A DNA stretch of 64,000 nt from NCBI RefSeq assembly GCF_025264625.1, contig NZ_CP093313.1, forward strand, positions 2,976,001-3,040,000, written 5' to 3'. Numbering within the stretch: the first letter of the stretch is position 1; every line of letters starts with the position of its first letter. The notes under the pieces were generated by a model. That model saw only the letters and a list, made by a program, of their open reading frames with translations. It was not told where the DNA came from and ran no database searches. This DNA comes from Occallatibacter riparius (GTDB lineage Bacteria; Acidobacteriota; Terriglobia; Terriglobales; Acidobacteriaceae). Positions 35,769-45,217 of the stretch are shown piece after piece. The position numbers and the translations under genes are program-made.

Positions 35769-37220
35769 TTACTCCGGGCTGACGCTGAATCTCATCGTCC
35801 GGTAATCAAACGTATAGCTGCGCAATTGGTCGAGCACATCGATGCCGAGCACCCCATACACATCATCCAGAGCCGCCGAACCCAGCGGCTGCGCGAGCAC
35901 CTGTAGATAGTGCGCCCGCACCATCGTTCCGCCTACATCCAGCGGCACCGTCTCTGCAAGATACGCCGGCTGCGGCGGAATCGAAGGATCCGACGGAATC
36001 GAGAATCGAGACGTTGGCTCTCCTGAGAACGCGCTGGCATGTTCGGCGTAGTACCGCGAAGTCAGATAGCTCTGCTGTCCGCCCGCATCCACCACAAACA
36101 TCCGCTCGTTCCCCGTCGACCCCAGCGCGACGATCACCTGATCGCCATCCAAAAAGAAGTGGGCGCCCGGCGCATCTGTTCCATTCTTGCCGGCCGTTAA
36201 GGCCGCGCCGTCTTTTGTACTCGCAACCGTGGCCGGATCGGGCTCCTTTCCAGGAACTACCTCAATCGTCGCGTCGCCTGTGATCTTCACGCTGCCCAGC
36301 GCCTGTAGAGCCGCGTATCCAAGCACTCCCTGCACCTGGTATTTGGTCTGCGGAAAGGAATAGTCAGCGTCGTCAAACACAAATGCCGTCATATTCCGCA
36401 GCGTCAGCCTGCCGCCAATCGTGAAGCGAGGAATCACCGTCACGTGCACTTTGATCGGCTTGCCCGTGAGTGACCGAATCGTCACTGCGTCGTCCGAAAC
36501 CTTCAGCCCCACTTCACGCGCGACCGAGCGCGCAACCAGATTGAACGGCGCTGTCGGATCGAGCATCCAGCTGTGCGGCGACGCATCCACAAACACCGGA
36601 ATATCCGTCAGGCCCAGCGGGTTCTTGCTCACCTGCATCAGGAACTTGTCACATGGGTCTACGGTCATCGGCGGGTTGGCCGCAGCCAGCGGAAGCATCT
36701 TCACCGGCATCTCGATCTCGGCCTGTTCATCTGGGGTGAGCTTGCCCTCCATGCGCGATTCCAGTGTTTCGTACGCCTTGGCCGCCTTGCCCCAATCGCC
36801 CTCGCGCAGATAATCCTCTGCCAATGCTTTGCGCAGCAGCTTCTCGTTCGCCGTATCTCCGCTTGCCGTCACCTTGTCGATCAGCGGCTCGAGCAGTTCA
36901 ATCGACTTCGGCGTGTCGTTCGATCGATTGGCAAGGAGGCCACGATAAAACTGGGCCTGTTCTGGAGACAGCTGGTCCAGCTCATCCGCAACCTGGAAGT
37001 ATTGATGATCCGCAAGCAGATTCCGGATCCGCACCTCTGAAGTGACCCCGACGTTGGTTCCGGTGTGCACTTGTGCGCCTGTTCCGGGCTGCTGTTGATC
37101 CTGAGGCGCAGGTGAGGTCGTCTGTTGCGCAAAAGCGCAATTACCCGGCAGGTTCATCGCTGCCCACGCCGCCAACAGGCACCAGCTTCCCGCTTGTGCC
37201 TCTCTGCCCAACCTGCCCAT
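35769..37220 (-). CDS. Secreted retropepsin-like protein with TPR-like N-terminus, active sites degenerate
   Basis: 483 aa with a signal peptide ending near NCAFA. Residues 60-180 are helical and TPR-like (YRGLLANRSNDTPKSIELLE, KAAKAYETLES). Two aspartyl-protease-like halves follow. The first has MLDPTAPFNLVARSVAREVG in place of a DTGA motif, then VLGYAALQALGSVKI. The second has VVDAGGQQSYLTSRYYAEHA and VLGIDVLDQLRSYTFDYRTM. The Asp is kept in both halves, but DTG/DSG is changed to DPT and DAG. Proteolytic activity is therefore doubtful. It is convergent with the ArsR-type gene (4-base gap) and divergent from the kinase gene (104 bases). Confidence 0.75.
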   Translation of the reverse strand: MGRLGREAQAGSWCLLAAWAAMNLPGNCAFAQQTTSPAPQDQQQPGTGAQVHTGTNVGVTSEVRIRNLLADHQYFQVADELDQLSPEQAQFYRGLLANRSNDTPKSIELLEPLIDKVTASGDTANEKLLRKALAEDYLREGDWGKAAKAYETLESRMEGKLTPDEQAEIEMPVKMLPLAAANPPMTVDPCDKFLMQVSKNPLGLTDIPVFVDASPHSWMLDPTAPFNLVARSVAREVGLKVSDDAVTIRSLTGKPIKVHVTVIPRFTIGGRLTLRNMTAFVFDDADYSFPQTKYQVQGVLGYAALQALGSVKITGDATIEVVPGKEPDPATVASTKDGAALTAGKNGTDAPGAHFFLDGDQVIVALGSTGNERMFVVDAGGQQSYLTSRYYAEHASAFSGEPTSRFSIPSDPSIPPQPAYLAETVPLDVGGTMVRAHYLQVLAQPLGSAALDDVYGVLGIDVLDQLRSYTFDYRTMRFSVSPE

Positions 37221-37324
37221 GATTATTAAGACGGTAACAGATTCCCGGGATTTGCGAATCTGTCGATTTCCGACTGATTGAAAACGCTTTTAAATGAACC
37301 GCAATTAGACTGATAGCAGCGCGA

Positions 37325-39790
37325 ATGGCAAAACGAACGATCGAACAATATGAGATTGTGCGCCGGCTCGGCGCCGGAGGCAGCGGCGTTGTCTACCTGG
37401 CAACCGACACCCTGCTGCAGCGCCCCGTCGTGCTCAAAATCCTTCGCACCGGCGTAATGTCGGCCGAGAAGGGCCGCGCCACCATGTTGCGCGAAGCCCG
37501 CCTCGCCTCTGCCATCGAGCATCCCAACGTCTGCGCCATTTACGAAGTGGGCGAGAGCGGCGGCGAAGCCTACATTGTCATGCAGTACGTCCCCGGCCAG
37601 TCGCTCGACCAGCTGATTGCGCGCGGGCCAGCCAGACCGCAGCTTGTCCTCTCGGTCGGCATTCAGGTTGCCGATGGCCTTCAGGCCGCCCATGCGCTCG
37701 GCATCTTCCATCGCGATCTCAAGCCGCAGAACGTGATGCTCACCGAAGGCGGCCTGGCCAAAATCCTCGACTTCGGATTGGCGCGCCGTCTTCGGCCTGA
37801 AGACGCTACCTTCGATCCAGCCAAGCCCGCGCTTGCCAAAGAGGCTAAGCTCGCCGCCACCTATACAGCGCGCGGCGGCACCATCCGCTACATGGCTCCC
37901 GAGCAGTTCGTCACCGGCCACTCCAGCGTGCAGTCCGACATCTGGGCTCTCGGCGTCATCCTTTACGAACTCGTCTCCGGCCGCTACCCGTTCGCGCGCC
38001 CTGATGCCGAAGACTTCCAGGCCATCCGCTCCATTCAGTTTGCCGATCCGCCTGATCTCGCCGAGGCAGCTCCGAACATCCCCGCCGAGCTGCGAAGCGT
38101 CATTCTGACGTGTCTCGAAAAGAATCCTTCCGCACGGTACACCTCCGCTGCCGAGGTCCGCGAAGCCCTCAAGACCATCATGAAGGCTCTGCAGATCGAA
38201 ACCGGCAGTATCCCCGGCGATGCGGCTGCCAACCTGCCCACCACCGACGCCGAAGCCGAGAAGCGCAATACCGGCCTCCTTTCGATGCTCGCCGAGCGCT
38301 TCCGCGAGTCCGCCGGCGACCGCCCCCATCCGAACTCGCTCGTCGTCCTGCCGTTCGCGAATCTCGGTGCCAGCGAGGTTGCGCCGCTCTACGGCTACGC
38401 ACTGGCCGACGCCATTGCGGCGCGCCTTGCGCGCATCCCAGGCCTTGTCGTCCGCCCCACCAGCACGCTCATGGCCCTGCCCGTCGCGCAGATGGATCCG
38501 CTCCAGGTGGGCCAGCGCCTTCTTGTTTCGTTCGTTCTTGCCGGCAGCTTTCTTCGCTCCCAGCACGGCTTCGACCTCAACTGGCAGTTGCTGGAAGTCG
38601 GCTCGCAAAGCGTCCGCTCCGGGGGAGCCATCCAGGTCACTTCGCTCGATCTCATCGCCGTCCAGAACGAAATCTCGACTGAAGTCTTTGCCGCCTTGCA
38701 TGGCCTCAGCGCCAACGAGCAGATCGACGCTCCTCGCTCCGTCGCGCGCGAGGCCTCGCTTCCCGGTCTCGTCAGTGAAGAGTACCTGCAGGCTCGTGCT
38801 CTACTCAGCTCTTTCATGGTGCGCACCGGATCGCGTGCCGATCTCGACCGCGCACATGCGCTTTTCACCAGCGTCACCAGCAAAGACCCGGAGTTTGCTG
38901 CCGGTTGGAGTGGCCTCGGCATCGCCGAGTTGCAGTACACGCGCCACGGCTTCGCCGGCCAGAGCCACATCATGCTCGCGCGTCGCGCCTTTGACCAGGC
39001 TCTCAAACTCGACCCCGCCGCCACCGAGCCCAATCTTTACCGCGTGTACATGCTTCTCTCGCGCGGTGAAAAGGAATCCGCCCGTCACGGAATCCTGAAC
39101 CTGCTCTCTATCGCCGAGAACGACTGGAACGTCCACATGGTCGCGGGGCTCGCGCTGCGCGGCGATGGAATGTACGATGAGGCGCTTGCCCAGTTCAACC
39201 GTGCTCTCAAGCTGAACCCAGCAAACGCGGCCATTCTTTATAACCATCGCGCCCGCGTCTATCACTACCAAAACCAGCTGGAACTCGCCGGCGATGAGCT
39301 CGACAAAGGGCTCGCTCTCGAGCCGCGGCACCCGTTGCTCCGCACATCTTCCGGCTATCAGCAGATGCGCCTCGGGAATATCGGCGCCGCCATCGATATC
39401 CTGGAGAGCGTCATCCGTGACGACCAGTTTCTCCGCATCGCCGTTCCCACGCTTGCCATCTGCTATGTGTCCGCCGGCGAGCGCGCCCAGGCCGCGGCGC
39501 TGCTCAAGGATGAGACGCTGGCTGCTGCCGAAGCTGACAGCGAGATGGCCTACCGGCTTGCAACGTACTTCGCCGTGGAAGGTGACGCCACGGAAGCGCT
39601 GCATTGGCTGCGCCGCGCCATCTATCTGGGCAACGAGAACTATCCCTGGTTCCAGAAGAATCCCGCGTGGAACAACTTCCGCACCAACGCCGACTTCGAC
39701 CGCATCCTCGAAGACCTGAAGAAGTCGTTCCGCAAGAACCAGAAGACCTGGAAACGCCTCCTCGAGCAAGTCCCACGCGAACCCGAGTAA
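37325..39790 (+). CDS. Serine/threonine protein kinase with TolB-like and TPR domains
   Basis: 821 aa. Residues 8-275 are a Hanks-type kinase: Gly loop [12 protein letters not shown], catalytic Lys in [27 protein letters not shown], and [12 protein letters not shown]. Residues about 335-470 resemble the TolB-like domain that accompanies TPRs in bacterial signalling proteins ([37 protein letters not shown]). From about 485 there are at least six TPR-like repeats ([38 protein letters not shown]). I see no membrane helix, so it is probably cytosolic. Phosphorylation targets are unknown. It precedes the GH125 gene by 59 bases on the same strand. Confidence 0.93.
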   Translation: MAKRTIEQYEIVRRLGAGGSGVVYLATDTLLQRPVVLKILRTGVMSAEKGRATMLREARLASAIEHPNVCAIYEVGESGGEAYIVMQYVPGQSLDQLIARGPARPQLVLSVGIQVADGLQAAHALGIFHRDLKPQNVMLTEGGLAKILDFGLARRLRPEDATFDPAKPALAKEAKLAATYTARGGTIRYMAPEQFVTGHSSVQSDIWALGVILYELVSGRYPFARPDAEDFQAIRSIQFADPPDLAEAAPNIPAELRSVILTCLEKNPSARYTSAAEVREALKTIMKALQIETGSIPGDAAANLPTTDAEAEKRNTGLLSMLAERFRESAGDRPHPNSLVVLPFANLGASEVAPLYGYALADAIAARLARIPGLVVRPTSTLMALPVAQMDPLQVGQRLLVSFVLAGSFLRSQHGFDLNWQLLEVGSQSVRSGGAIQVTSLDLIAVQNEISTEVFAALHGLSANEQIDAPRSVAREASLPGLVSEEYLQARALLSSFMVRTGSRADLDRAHALFTSVTSKDPEFAAGWSGLGIAELQYTRHGFAGQSHIMLARRAFDQALKLDPAATEPNLYRVYMLLSRGEKESARHGILNLLSIAENDWNVHMVAGLALRGDGMYDEALAQFNRALKLNPANAAILYNHRARVYHYQNQLELAGDELDKGLALEPRHPLLRTSSGYQQMRLGNIGAAIDILESVIRDDQFLRIAVPTLAICYVSAGERAQAAALLKDETLAAAEADSEMAYRLATYFAVEGDATEALHWLRRAIYLGNENYPWFQKNPAWNNFRTNADFDRILEDLKKSFRKNQKTWKRLLEQVPREPE

Positions 39791-39849
39791 GGCTCCCTCG
39801 AACTCCCGCTGCCGCTCCCGCCGCTATCATTGAACCCGTGAGAACCCCG

Positions 39850-41295
39850 ATGCATTCTGGCCCCCTGTCGCGCCGTACCGTCCTCCGCACCATGGCCCTT
39901 ACCGCCGGAGCGTCGTGCCTCCCTGCCGCCGCTTCCTTTGCAGAATCTTCCTTCGAGTCGAAGCGCCCCGCACCCTCCGCCCGCAAATTCCGCAGCAAGG
40001 CTGTTGACGCCGCAATCGATGCCACGGCCGCAAAGCTCCGCGATCCCGAACTCGCCTGGCTCTTCTCCAACTGCCTGCCCAATACGCTCGACACCACCGT
40101 CGAATTCGGCAGCTACGAAGGCAAACCCGACACAGTGGTCGTCACCGGCGACATCCCCGCGATGTGGCTTCGTGATTCCTCGGCGCAAGTCTGGCCCTAC
40201 CTGCCGTTCCTCGCGCAGGATGCCGATCTTGCTCACCTCATCGAAGGTGTCATCCGCCGCCAGACCCGCTGCATCCTGGCCGACCCCTACGCCAACGCCT
40301 TCATGCCAGACCTCGCCACCCGCACGCCGCTGGAGTGGTCGCGCGATGACAAGACCCAGATGCATCCCGGCGTCGGCGAGCGCAAATGGGAAGTCGACTC
40401 GCTCTGCTACCCGGTTCGCCTTGCGCACCGCTACTGGAAAGAAACGCGCGACACATCGCCCTTCGATGCACGCTGGGCCGAGGCGATGCACACCATCATC
40501 GAGACCTTCAAGACGCAGCAGCGCAAAACCTCGCGGGGTCCTTATTCATTTCAGCGCTCGTCGGCCGCTCCCACTGACACGCTCAGCGAGGACGGCTTCG
40601 GCAACCCTGCGCGGCCCGTTGGCCTCATCTTCTCCGGCTTCCGTCCCTCCGACGACGCCTGCGCTTATCCGCTCAACATTCCCGGCAACTTCTTCGCAGT
40701 CCGCACGCTGCTCCGGATCGAAGAAATGCTCACCGAGATCGCGCACGATGCCACCATCGCCCGCAGTGCGCGCCAGCTCGCGGACGAAGTCAAGGCCGCC
40801 CTCCATGCGAACGCGCGCCTTCATCACCCCACCGGAGGCGAAGTCTACGCCTACGAAATCGACGGCTTTGGCAACGCCATCTTCATGGACGACGCCAACG
40901 TTCCCAGCCTGCTGGCCATGCCATATCTCGAATCCTGCAACATCGACGACGCCGCATATCAAGCCACGCGGAAGTTCGTCCTCAGCGACGCCAATCCTTA
41001 CTTCTTCCGCGGAACAGCGGCCGAGGGCATCGGAGGCCCCCACATCGGCCATGACATGATTTGGCCCATGTCCATCATCATGCGCGCCCTCACCACCCAC
41101 GACGACCGCGAGCAACTGCAATGCCTGCGCTGGCTCAAATCAACCCATGCCGGCACCGGCTTCATGCACGAGAGCTTCAACAAAGATGATCCGAAGAAGT
41201 TCACCCGCTCCTGGTTTGCCTGGGCCAACACCCTCTTCGGCGAGCTCATCCTCACGCTTGCCAAGAATTCTCCCGGCGTCCTTGCGCAAGCCTGA
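39850..41295 (+). CDS. Glycoside hydrolase family 125 (exo-alpha-mannosidase), Tat-exported
   Basis: 481 aa from the ATG at 39850; GTG 39838 in frame is an alternative. A twin-arginine signal (SRRTVLRTMALTAGA) predicts export in the folded state. The GH125 core is recognisable: LFSNCLPNTLDTTVEF, DIPAMWLRDSSAQVWPY, VDSLCYPVRLAHRYWKET, GPYSFQR, GFRPSDDACAYPLNIPGN, MDDANVPSLLAMPYLE, and the end HESFNKDDPKKFTRSWFAWA. Family members remove alpha-1,6-linked mannose without a metal. It is convergent with the GH3 gene, so the pair points to use of exogenous glycans. The assignment is by remembered motifs. Confidence 0.9.
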   Translation: MHSGPLSRRTVLRTMALTAGASCLPAAASFAESSFESKRPAPSARKFRSKAVDAAIDATAAKLRDPELAWLFSNCLPNTLDTTVEFGSYEGKPDTVVVTGDIPAMWLRDSSAQVWPYLPFLAQDADLAHLIEGVIRRQTRCILADPYANAFMPDLATRTPLEWSRDDKTQMHPGVGERKWEVDSLCYPVRLAHRYWKETRDTSPFDARWAEAMHTIIETFKTQQRKTSRGPYSFQRSSAAPTDTLSEDGFGNPARPVGLIFSGFRPSDDACAYPLNIPGNFFAVRTLLRIEEMLTEIAHDATIARSARQLADEVKAALHANARLHHPTGGEVYAYEIDGFGNAIFMDDANVPSLLAMPYLESCNIDDAAYQATRKFVLSDANPYFFRGTAAEGIGGPHIGHDMIWPMSIIMRALTTHDDREQLQCLRWLKSTHAGTGFMHESFNKDDPKKFTRSWFAWANTLFGELILTLAKNSPGVLAQA

Positions 41296-41336
41296 ATCGG
41301 TTTCCCGCGCATTTCATATTTCAGCGCAAACAAAAA

Positions 41337-41358
41337 GGCCGGAGCACCCGCTCCGGCC
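41337..41358. terminator. Rho-independent terminator between GH125 and GH3 genes
   Basis: GGCCGGAGC (41337-41345) and GCTCCGGCC (41350-41358) form a perfect 9-bp stem with the 4-base loop ACCC. On the minus strand it is followed by TTTTTG, a classic terminator for the GH3 gene that ends at 41381. On the plus strand it is followed by TCTTCG and would still act on the GH125 transcript. Confidence 0.9.
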
Positions 41359-41380
41359 TCTTCGCATCAACAGCACTCAA

Positions 41381-43642
41381 CTACTTCAAGCTCACCGTAG
41401 CCTTCAACGGAAGCTTGTCGCTCGATCCGCCGACCATCAGCGTGTAATCGCCCGGCAGCAGCGACCAGTCATTCTTGCTCTCATCCCAGATCGACAAATA
41501 CTTCTTCTCGATCTCGATCGTGACCGGCTTCTTCTCGCCCGGCTTTAGATTCACCTTCGCGAATCCCACAAGCCGCTTCGGCGGTTCCTGCGCAGCAGCC
41601 GGCAGAGCGGCATAAACTTCCGCAACCTCCGCGCCTTCCTTCGCTCCGGTGTTGGCAAGCGTGAACGTCACCTTCACGGTGTCGCCCGCGTCGGCCTTCA
41701 GCCCCGAGTAGCCGAACGTCGTATACGACAGCCCATACCCGAACGGAAACAGCACCGTCTTCTTTTCGGTGTCATACCACTTGTAGCCCACCTTCACGCC
41801 TTCGTCGTAGGTCACGCCGTAGTCAGGCACCTTCGGCTCTGATCCGTCCTGAGACGGCGCGCTCCAGTGCATCGGCGGAGGCGGCGCAATCTTCGGCCTC
41901 GGCAAATCGTCTTCGCTCTTTGGGAACGTGTTCGGCAGCTTGCCGCTCGGATTCACAGTTCCGAACAGCACATTGCCTACCGCATTCGCGCCGTCCGATC
42001 CCGCATACCAGGCCTCGAGGATCGCCGCCGGAGCGTCCACCCACGGCATCGTCACCGGGCTGCCGGACTCCAGCACCACAACCGTGTGCGGATTCGCCGC
42101 GGCCACCGCCGCAATCACAGCATCCTGGTCCACTTCCTTGCCGTCAGCCTTGTACTTCTCCAGAGACAGGTTCGGCAGGTCCATGCCCTCGCTCTCCCAC
42201 CGGTACGCGAAGACAATCGCCACATCCGCGCCCTTCGCTGCCGCGGCCGCGGCAGCCGGGTCGACACCCGCGTCGTACTTTACGTTCGCATGCGGAGCCC
42301 GCGCCTGGATCGCCTTCAACGGCGACGACGGGAACCAGATCTCCTCGAGCCAGTGTGTCGGCCCCTGCCCAAACGGCTTCAGCGCATTCCCGCCAATGGG
42401 ATCCACCTGCGCCGAACCGCCGCCCGAGATCATGCCCACATCGCTGTGCGCGCCGATCACGGCAATCGTTTTCACCGCGTTCGCCTTCAGTGGCAGCGCG
42501 TTGCCCTTGTTCTTCAGCAGAACAATGCTGCCTTCTTCGATCTTCCGCGCCGTCTCCAGGCCCGCAATCGGATCAACAACGAACCGCTGCCGCGGATGAT
42601 CGATCACGCCGGTTGCAAACATCGAACGCAGAATGCGGTGCACATGCTCATCCAATTCAGCCTGCGGGATTCTGCCTGCCTCCACGGCCTCCTTGTACTT
42701 CGGTCCGAAGAACCGCCATCCCGGCTGCTCGTTATCCAGCCCGTTCTTCGAAGCCTTCTCCGTCGAATGCGTTCCGCCCCAGTCCGACAGCACAAAGCCT
42801 GGGAACTTCCAGCCCTTCTTCAGCACTTCATTCAGGAGCCAGTCGTTCTCGCAGGCAAAGTCGCCATGCACCCGGTTATACGAGCACATCACCGCCGCCG
42901 GCTTGCCCTTCAGCACGCCAATTTCGAACGCCAGCAGATCGCTCTCGTGCGCCGCGCGCTTGTCCACTGTCACATCTACGATGTTCCGGCCGCTCTCCTG
43001 GTCGTTGAACGCGTAGTGCTTGATGTCGCCAATCACGTTCTGCGACTGCGTGCCCTGGATCAGCTTCGCCACCAGCTCGCCGGCCAGAATCGGATCCTCG
43101 CCCAGATACTCGAACGTCCGCCCATTGCGCGGCTCGCGTGTAATGTCCACGCCGCCGCCCAGCGTCATGTTGAAACCCTGCGCGCGCAGCTCCGTGCCGA
43201 TCAGCTTGCCGTACTCATAGGCAGCATCGGTATCCCAGCTCGCTGCCGCTGCCACGTTCGCAGGCAGTGCAGTCGAGTAGCGTCCGTTCACGCCGCTTGA
43301 GCGCACGCCATATGCCGCGTCGCTCATGTCAATGCCCGGAATCCCCAGTCGCTTGACTCCCTGCGTATAGCCCACTCCGCGGTTCGAATCAGCATTCTCG
43401 GGCGTCACCGGTTCATCGGTAGGCATGCCCACGCCGTGCAGCAGCGCAATCTTCTCATCCAGCGTCAGTTCCTTGAGCACGAGATCGGCGCGCTCATCCG
43501 GCGACAGGCTCGTATTCTGCCAAGGCCCAGTCACCTTGTGTTGTCCCTGCGGCCGCTGGGCCAGCATGGGAATCGAAATCGTTGCGACAGTAGCGAGCGT
43601 CAGGGCCAGACGTACAGGTGAAGCAGGTCGGTTCGACCGCAT
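41381..43642 (-). CDS. Glycoside hydrolase family 3 beta-glucosidase, secreted
   Basis: 753 aa from the ATG at 43642; the open frame extends 15 codons upstream, but the signal peptide begins here (MRSNRPASPVRLALTLATV, cleavage near AQR). The N-terminal GH3 barrel has LRAQGFNMTLGGGVDITREP and the nucleophile Asp in FPGFVLSDWGGTHS. The C-terminal alpha/beta domain carries KTIAVIGAHSDVGMISGGGS and the putative acid/base region, followed by the fibronectin-III-like domain (VKVTFTLANTGAKEGAEVAE). It releases terminal beta-linked glucose or related sugars from oligosaccharides. It is divergent from the GWxTD gene over 186 bases that contain a palindrome. Confidence 0.93.
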   Translation of the reverse strand: MRSNRPASPVRLALTLATVATISIPMLAQRPQGQHKVTGPWQNTSLSPDERADLVLKELTLDEKIALLHGVGMPTDEPVTPENADSNRGVGYTQGVKRLGIPGIDMSDAAYGVRSSGVNGRYSTALPANVAAAASWDTDAAYEYGKLIGTELRAQGFNMTLGGGVDITREPRNGRTFEYLGEDPILAGELVAKLIQGTQSQNVIGDIKHYAFNDQESGRNIVDVTVDKRAAHESDLLAFEIGVLKGKPAAVMCSYNRVHGDFACENDWLLNEVLKKGWKFPGFVLSDWGGTHSTEKASKNGLDNEQPGWRFFGPKYKEAVEAGRIPQAELDEHVHRILRSMFATGVIDHPRQRFVVDPIAGLETARKIEEGSIVLLKNKGNALPLKANAVKTIAVIGAHSDVGMISGGGSAQVDPIGGNALKPFGQGPTHWLEEIWFPSSPLKAIQARAPHANVKYDAGVDPAAAAAAAKGADVAIVFAYRWESEGMDLPNLSLEKYKADGKEVDQDAVIAAVAAANPHTVVVLESGSPVTMPWVDAPAAILEAWYAGSDGANAVGNVLFGTVNPSGKLPNTFPKSEDDLPRPKIAPPPPMHWSAPSQDGSEPKVPDYGVTYDEGVKVGYKWYDTEKKTVLFPFGYGLSYTTFGYSGLKADAGDTVKVTFTLANTGAKEGAEVAEVYAALPAAAQEPPKRLVGFAKVNLKPGEKKPVTIEIEKKYLSIWDESKNDWSLLPGDYTLMVGGSSDKLPLKATVSLK

Positions 43643-43730
43643 AAAACCCCCAGTGATAAAACGTTTGTGTAGATCGCTCCAATTCAACTATGCCGCCCGC
43701 AAAGTTCGCAAGTGGGAATCGATACTTTAA

Positions 43731-43747
43731 CCAAACTTAAGGTTTGG
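43731..43747. promoter_or_regulatory. Operator-like palindrome in the GH3/GWxTD divergent region
   Basis: CCAAAC (43731-43736), TTAAG, GTTTGG (43742-43747) is a perfect 6+6 inverted repeat near the middle of the 186-base divergent intergenic region. Its size and AT-rich centre suit a dimeric repressor such as a LacI- or GntR-family sugar regulator. No such regulator gene lies next to it, so the binding protein is unknown. Confidence 0.45.
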
Positions 43748-43828
43748 CCCTTCGCACCGCTTACCCTCGGCACAGGCAATCGGTCAAACCAGCGGTTACG
43801 CCACTACACTTTCATCGCGGAGGACCAC

Positions 43829-44440
43829 ATGCGGAACCCCCGATCTAACCACGTCGCAGCATCAATCGTCGCGCTTCTGCTCACCTGCACTGCGATCGGG
43901 ATGAGGGCCAGTCTTTCCGCCCAATCGCCTGCCTCTGCAAACGGCGCTCACACTCCGCTTGTCGGTCCATACCTGACCTGGATTAATCAGGACGTCGTCT
44001 GGATCATGGCCGCTGATGAACGCGCCGCATACATTTCTCTGCCCACTAACTCCGAACGGCTCCAGTTCATCAAGGATTTCTGGGATCGCCGCAATCCCAA
44101 CCCGGGTTCCAGCGAAAACATGTTCAAACAAGAGCATTACCGGCGTCTAGCCTACGCAAATCGGCGCTTCGCATCGAACCAGCCCGGCTGGGAATCCGAT
44201 CGCGGCCGCATTTATATCATCTATGGCAAGCCGGACTCTATCGATGCACATCCCTCCGGCGGAAACGGGGAGGGAGGACCTTTCGAAGTCTGGCACTACA
44301 ACCAGGCTCGCTCCAGCGCAGCGCAGGAAGGGACCACGGGGAACGGTGTTACATACGGGCTCGATCTCCGCAATGCCGACCTGCAATTCACTGATACCTG
44401 CCGCTGCGGCGACTACAAGTTGACCTCGCCCCTTCCGTAA
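43829..44440 (+). CDS. GWxTD-domain secreted protein
   Basis: 203 aa from the ATG at 43829, supported by CGGAGGA six bases upstream and by a signal peptide that begins there (MRNPRSNHVAASIVALLLTC). The mature part matches the domain found widely in Acidobacteriota: YLTWINQDVVWIMAADERAA, FIKDFWDRRNPNPGSSENMF, RIYIIYGKPDSIDAHPSGG, and FEVWHYN. The name-giving GWxTD motif of longer members is replaced here by NQDVVWIMAADE. The function of the family is not established. An imperfect hairpin without a T-run (44480-44494) follows the stop. Confidence 0.85.
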   Translation: MRNPRSNHVAASIVALLLTCTAIGMRASLSAQSPASANGAHTPLVGPYLTWINQDVVWIMAADERAAYISLPTNSERLQFIKDFWDRRNPNPGSSENMFKQEHYRRLAYANRRFASNQPGWESDRGRIYIIYGKPDSIDAHPSGGNGEGGPFEVWHYNQARSSAAQEGTTGNGVTYGLDLRNADLQFTDTCRCGDYKLTSPLP

Positions 44441-44479
44441 TTCAATCCGCAACTTTGGAAGCGAATCCGGGCTCCCCGT

Positions 44480-44494
44480 CCAAGCTCTGCTTGG
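44480..44494 (+). terminator. Weak hairpin after the GWxTD gene
   Basis: CCAAGC (44480-44485), TCT, GCTTGG (44489-44494), with outer CTCC/GGAG pairing possible. No T-tract follows, so it is only a possible terminator, 40 bases after the stop codon. Confidence 0.35.
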
Positions 44495-44539
44495 GCCGGA
44501 GGCAACTCGCCCGCTCACACCCATTTACCATTGAGAATG

Positions 44540-44575
44540 GATCTGACCACTAATCTCTGATCGCTGACCACTGAG
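44540..44575 (+). repeat. Dispersed TGACCACTGA repeat, copy 2
   Basis: CTGACCACT (44543-44551) is followed by CTGATCGCTGACCACTGA (44557-44574). The latter matches the copy at 11977-11994 in 17 of 18 positions. It ends six bases before the EF-P-like start codon and so overlaps its translation-initiation region. Confidence 0.6.
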
Positions 44576-44580
44576 GGAAT

Positions 44581-45156
44581 ATGGCCGCACTCATCGACGC
44601 CATCGATATCAAGCGCAAGACCTATTTCGAGTTCGAGAACGCACCCTATCTCTGTCTCGACGTCGAAGTATCCACCCCCACCGCCCGCGGCGGCCAGACC
44701 CTTGTCCGCATCAAGATGCGCAACCTGATCACGCGTGCCGTCTTCGACAAGACCTTCAAGGCCGGTGAGAAGTTCAAAGAGCCCGATCTGGAAGACGTCG
44801 AAGCGTCCTACCTCTACAGCGACGCCGACGGCTCCTACTTCCTCGACCAGACCACCTTCGAGACCATCTCCCTGAATAAGGAGAAGCTCGGCGACGCGCT
44901 CGACTTCCTCACCGAGGGCGCCATGATCAAGCTCGATAAGTTCAACGGTAACCCAATCGGCATCCAGCTTCCCCAGCAGGTCGCGCTCAAGGTCGACTAC
45001 ACCGAGCCTGGGGTGCGCGGCGCCACGGCCTCTGCTACTTCAACCAAGCCCGCCCGCCTCGAAACCGGTATCGAGATCAAGGTGCCGTTCTTTGTGGAAA
45101 TCGGCGAGACCGTCAAGGTCAACACCGAGACCCGCGAATTCTCCGGCCGGGCTTAA
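44581..45156 (+). CDS. Elongation factor P-like protein (EfpL/YeiP-type loop)
   Basis: 191 aa, start ATG with GAGGGA just upstream. It has the three beta-domains of EF-P: an N-terminal KOW-like domain, an OB domain (YLYSDADGSYFLDQTTFETI) and a C-terminal OB domain (TEPGVRGATASATS, LETGIEIKVPFFVEIGETVK). The tip loop that inserts at the ribosomal peptidyl site reads STPTARGGQTLVRIK. Canonical EF-P carries PGKG with a modified Lys; the PTARG loop is that of E. coli YeiP/EfpL, in which an Arg takes that place without modification. It should relieve stalling at difficult peptide bonds such as polyproline. No modification enzyme gene lies nearby, as expected for an unmodified loop. Confidence 0.88.
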   Translation: MAALIDAIDIKRKTYFEFENAPYLCLDVEVSTPTARGGQTLVRIKMRNLITRAVFDKTFKAGEKFKEPDLEDVEASYLYSDADGSYFLDQTTFETISLNKEKLGDALDFLTEGAMIKLDKFNGNPIGIQLPQQVALKVDYTEPGVRGATASATSTKPARLETGIEIKVPFFVEIGETVKVNTETREFSGRA

Positions 45157-45217
45157 CACCTTTTTCCAAAGCAACTGGTATGCTGGCCTCTCTCTTTCCG
45201 AGAACCAGGAGGTCCGT

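Noticed and set aside
37226..38701. Open frame of 491 codons on the minus strand across the kinase gene
   Set aside because: It is antisense to intact kinase motifs on the plus strand, and its Gly/Ala/Arg-rich product has no family resemblance.
41867..43300. Open frame of 477 codons on the plus strand across the GH3 gene
   Set aside because: It is antisense to a well-conserved GH3 enzyme, with an Arg/His-rich product typical of shadow frames.
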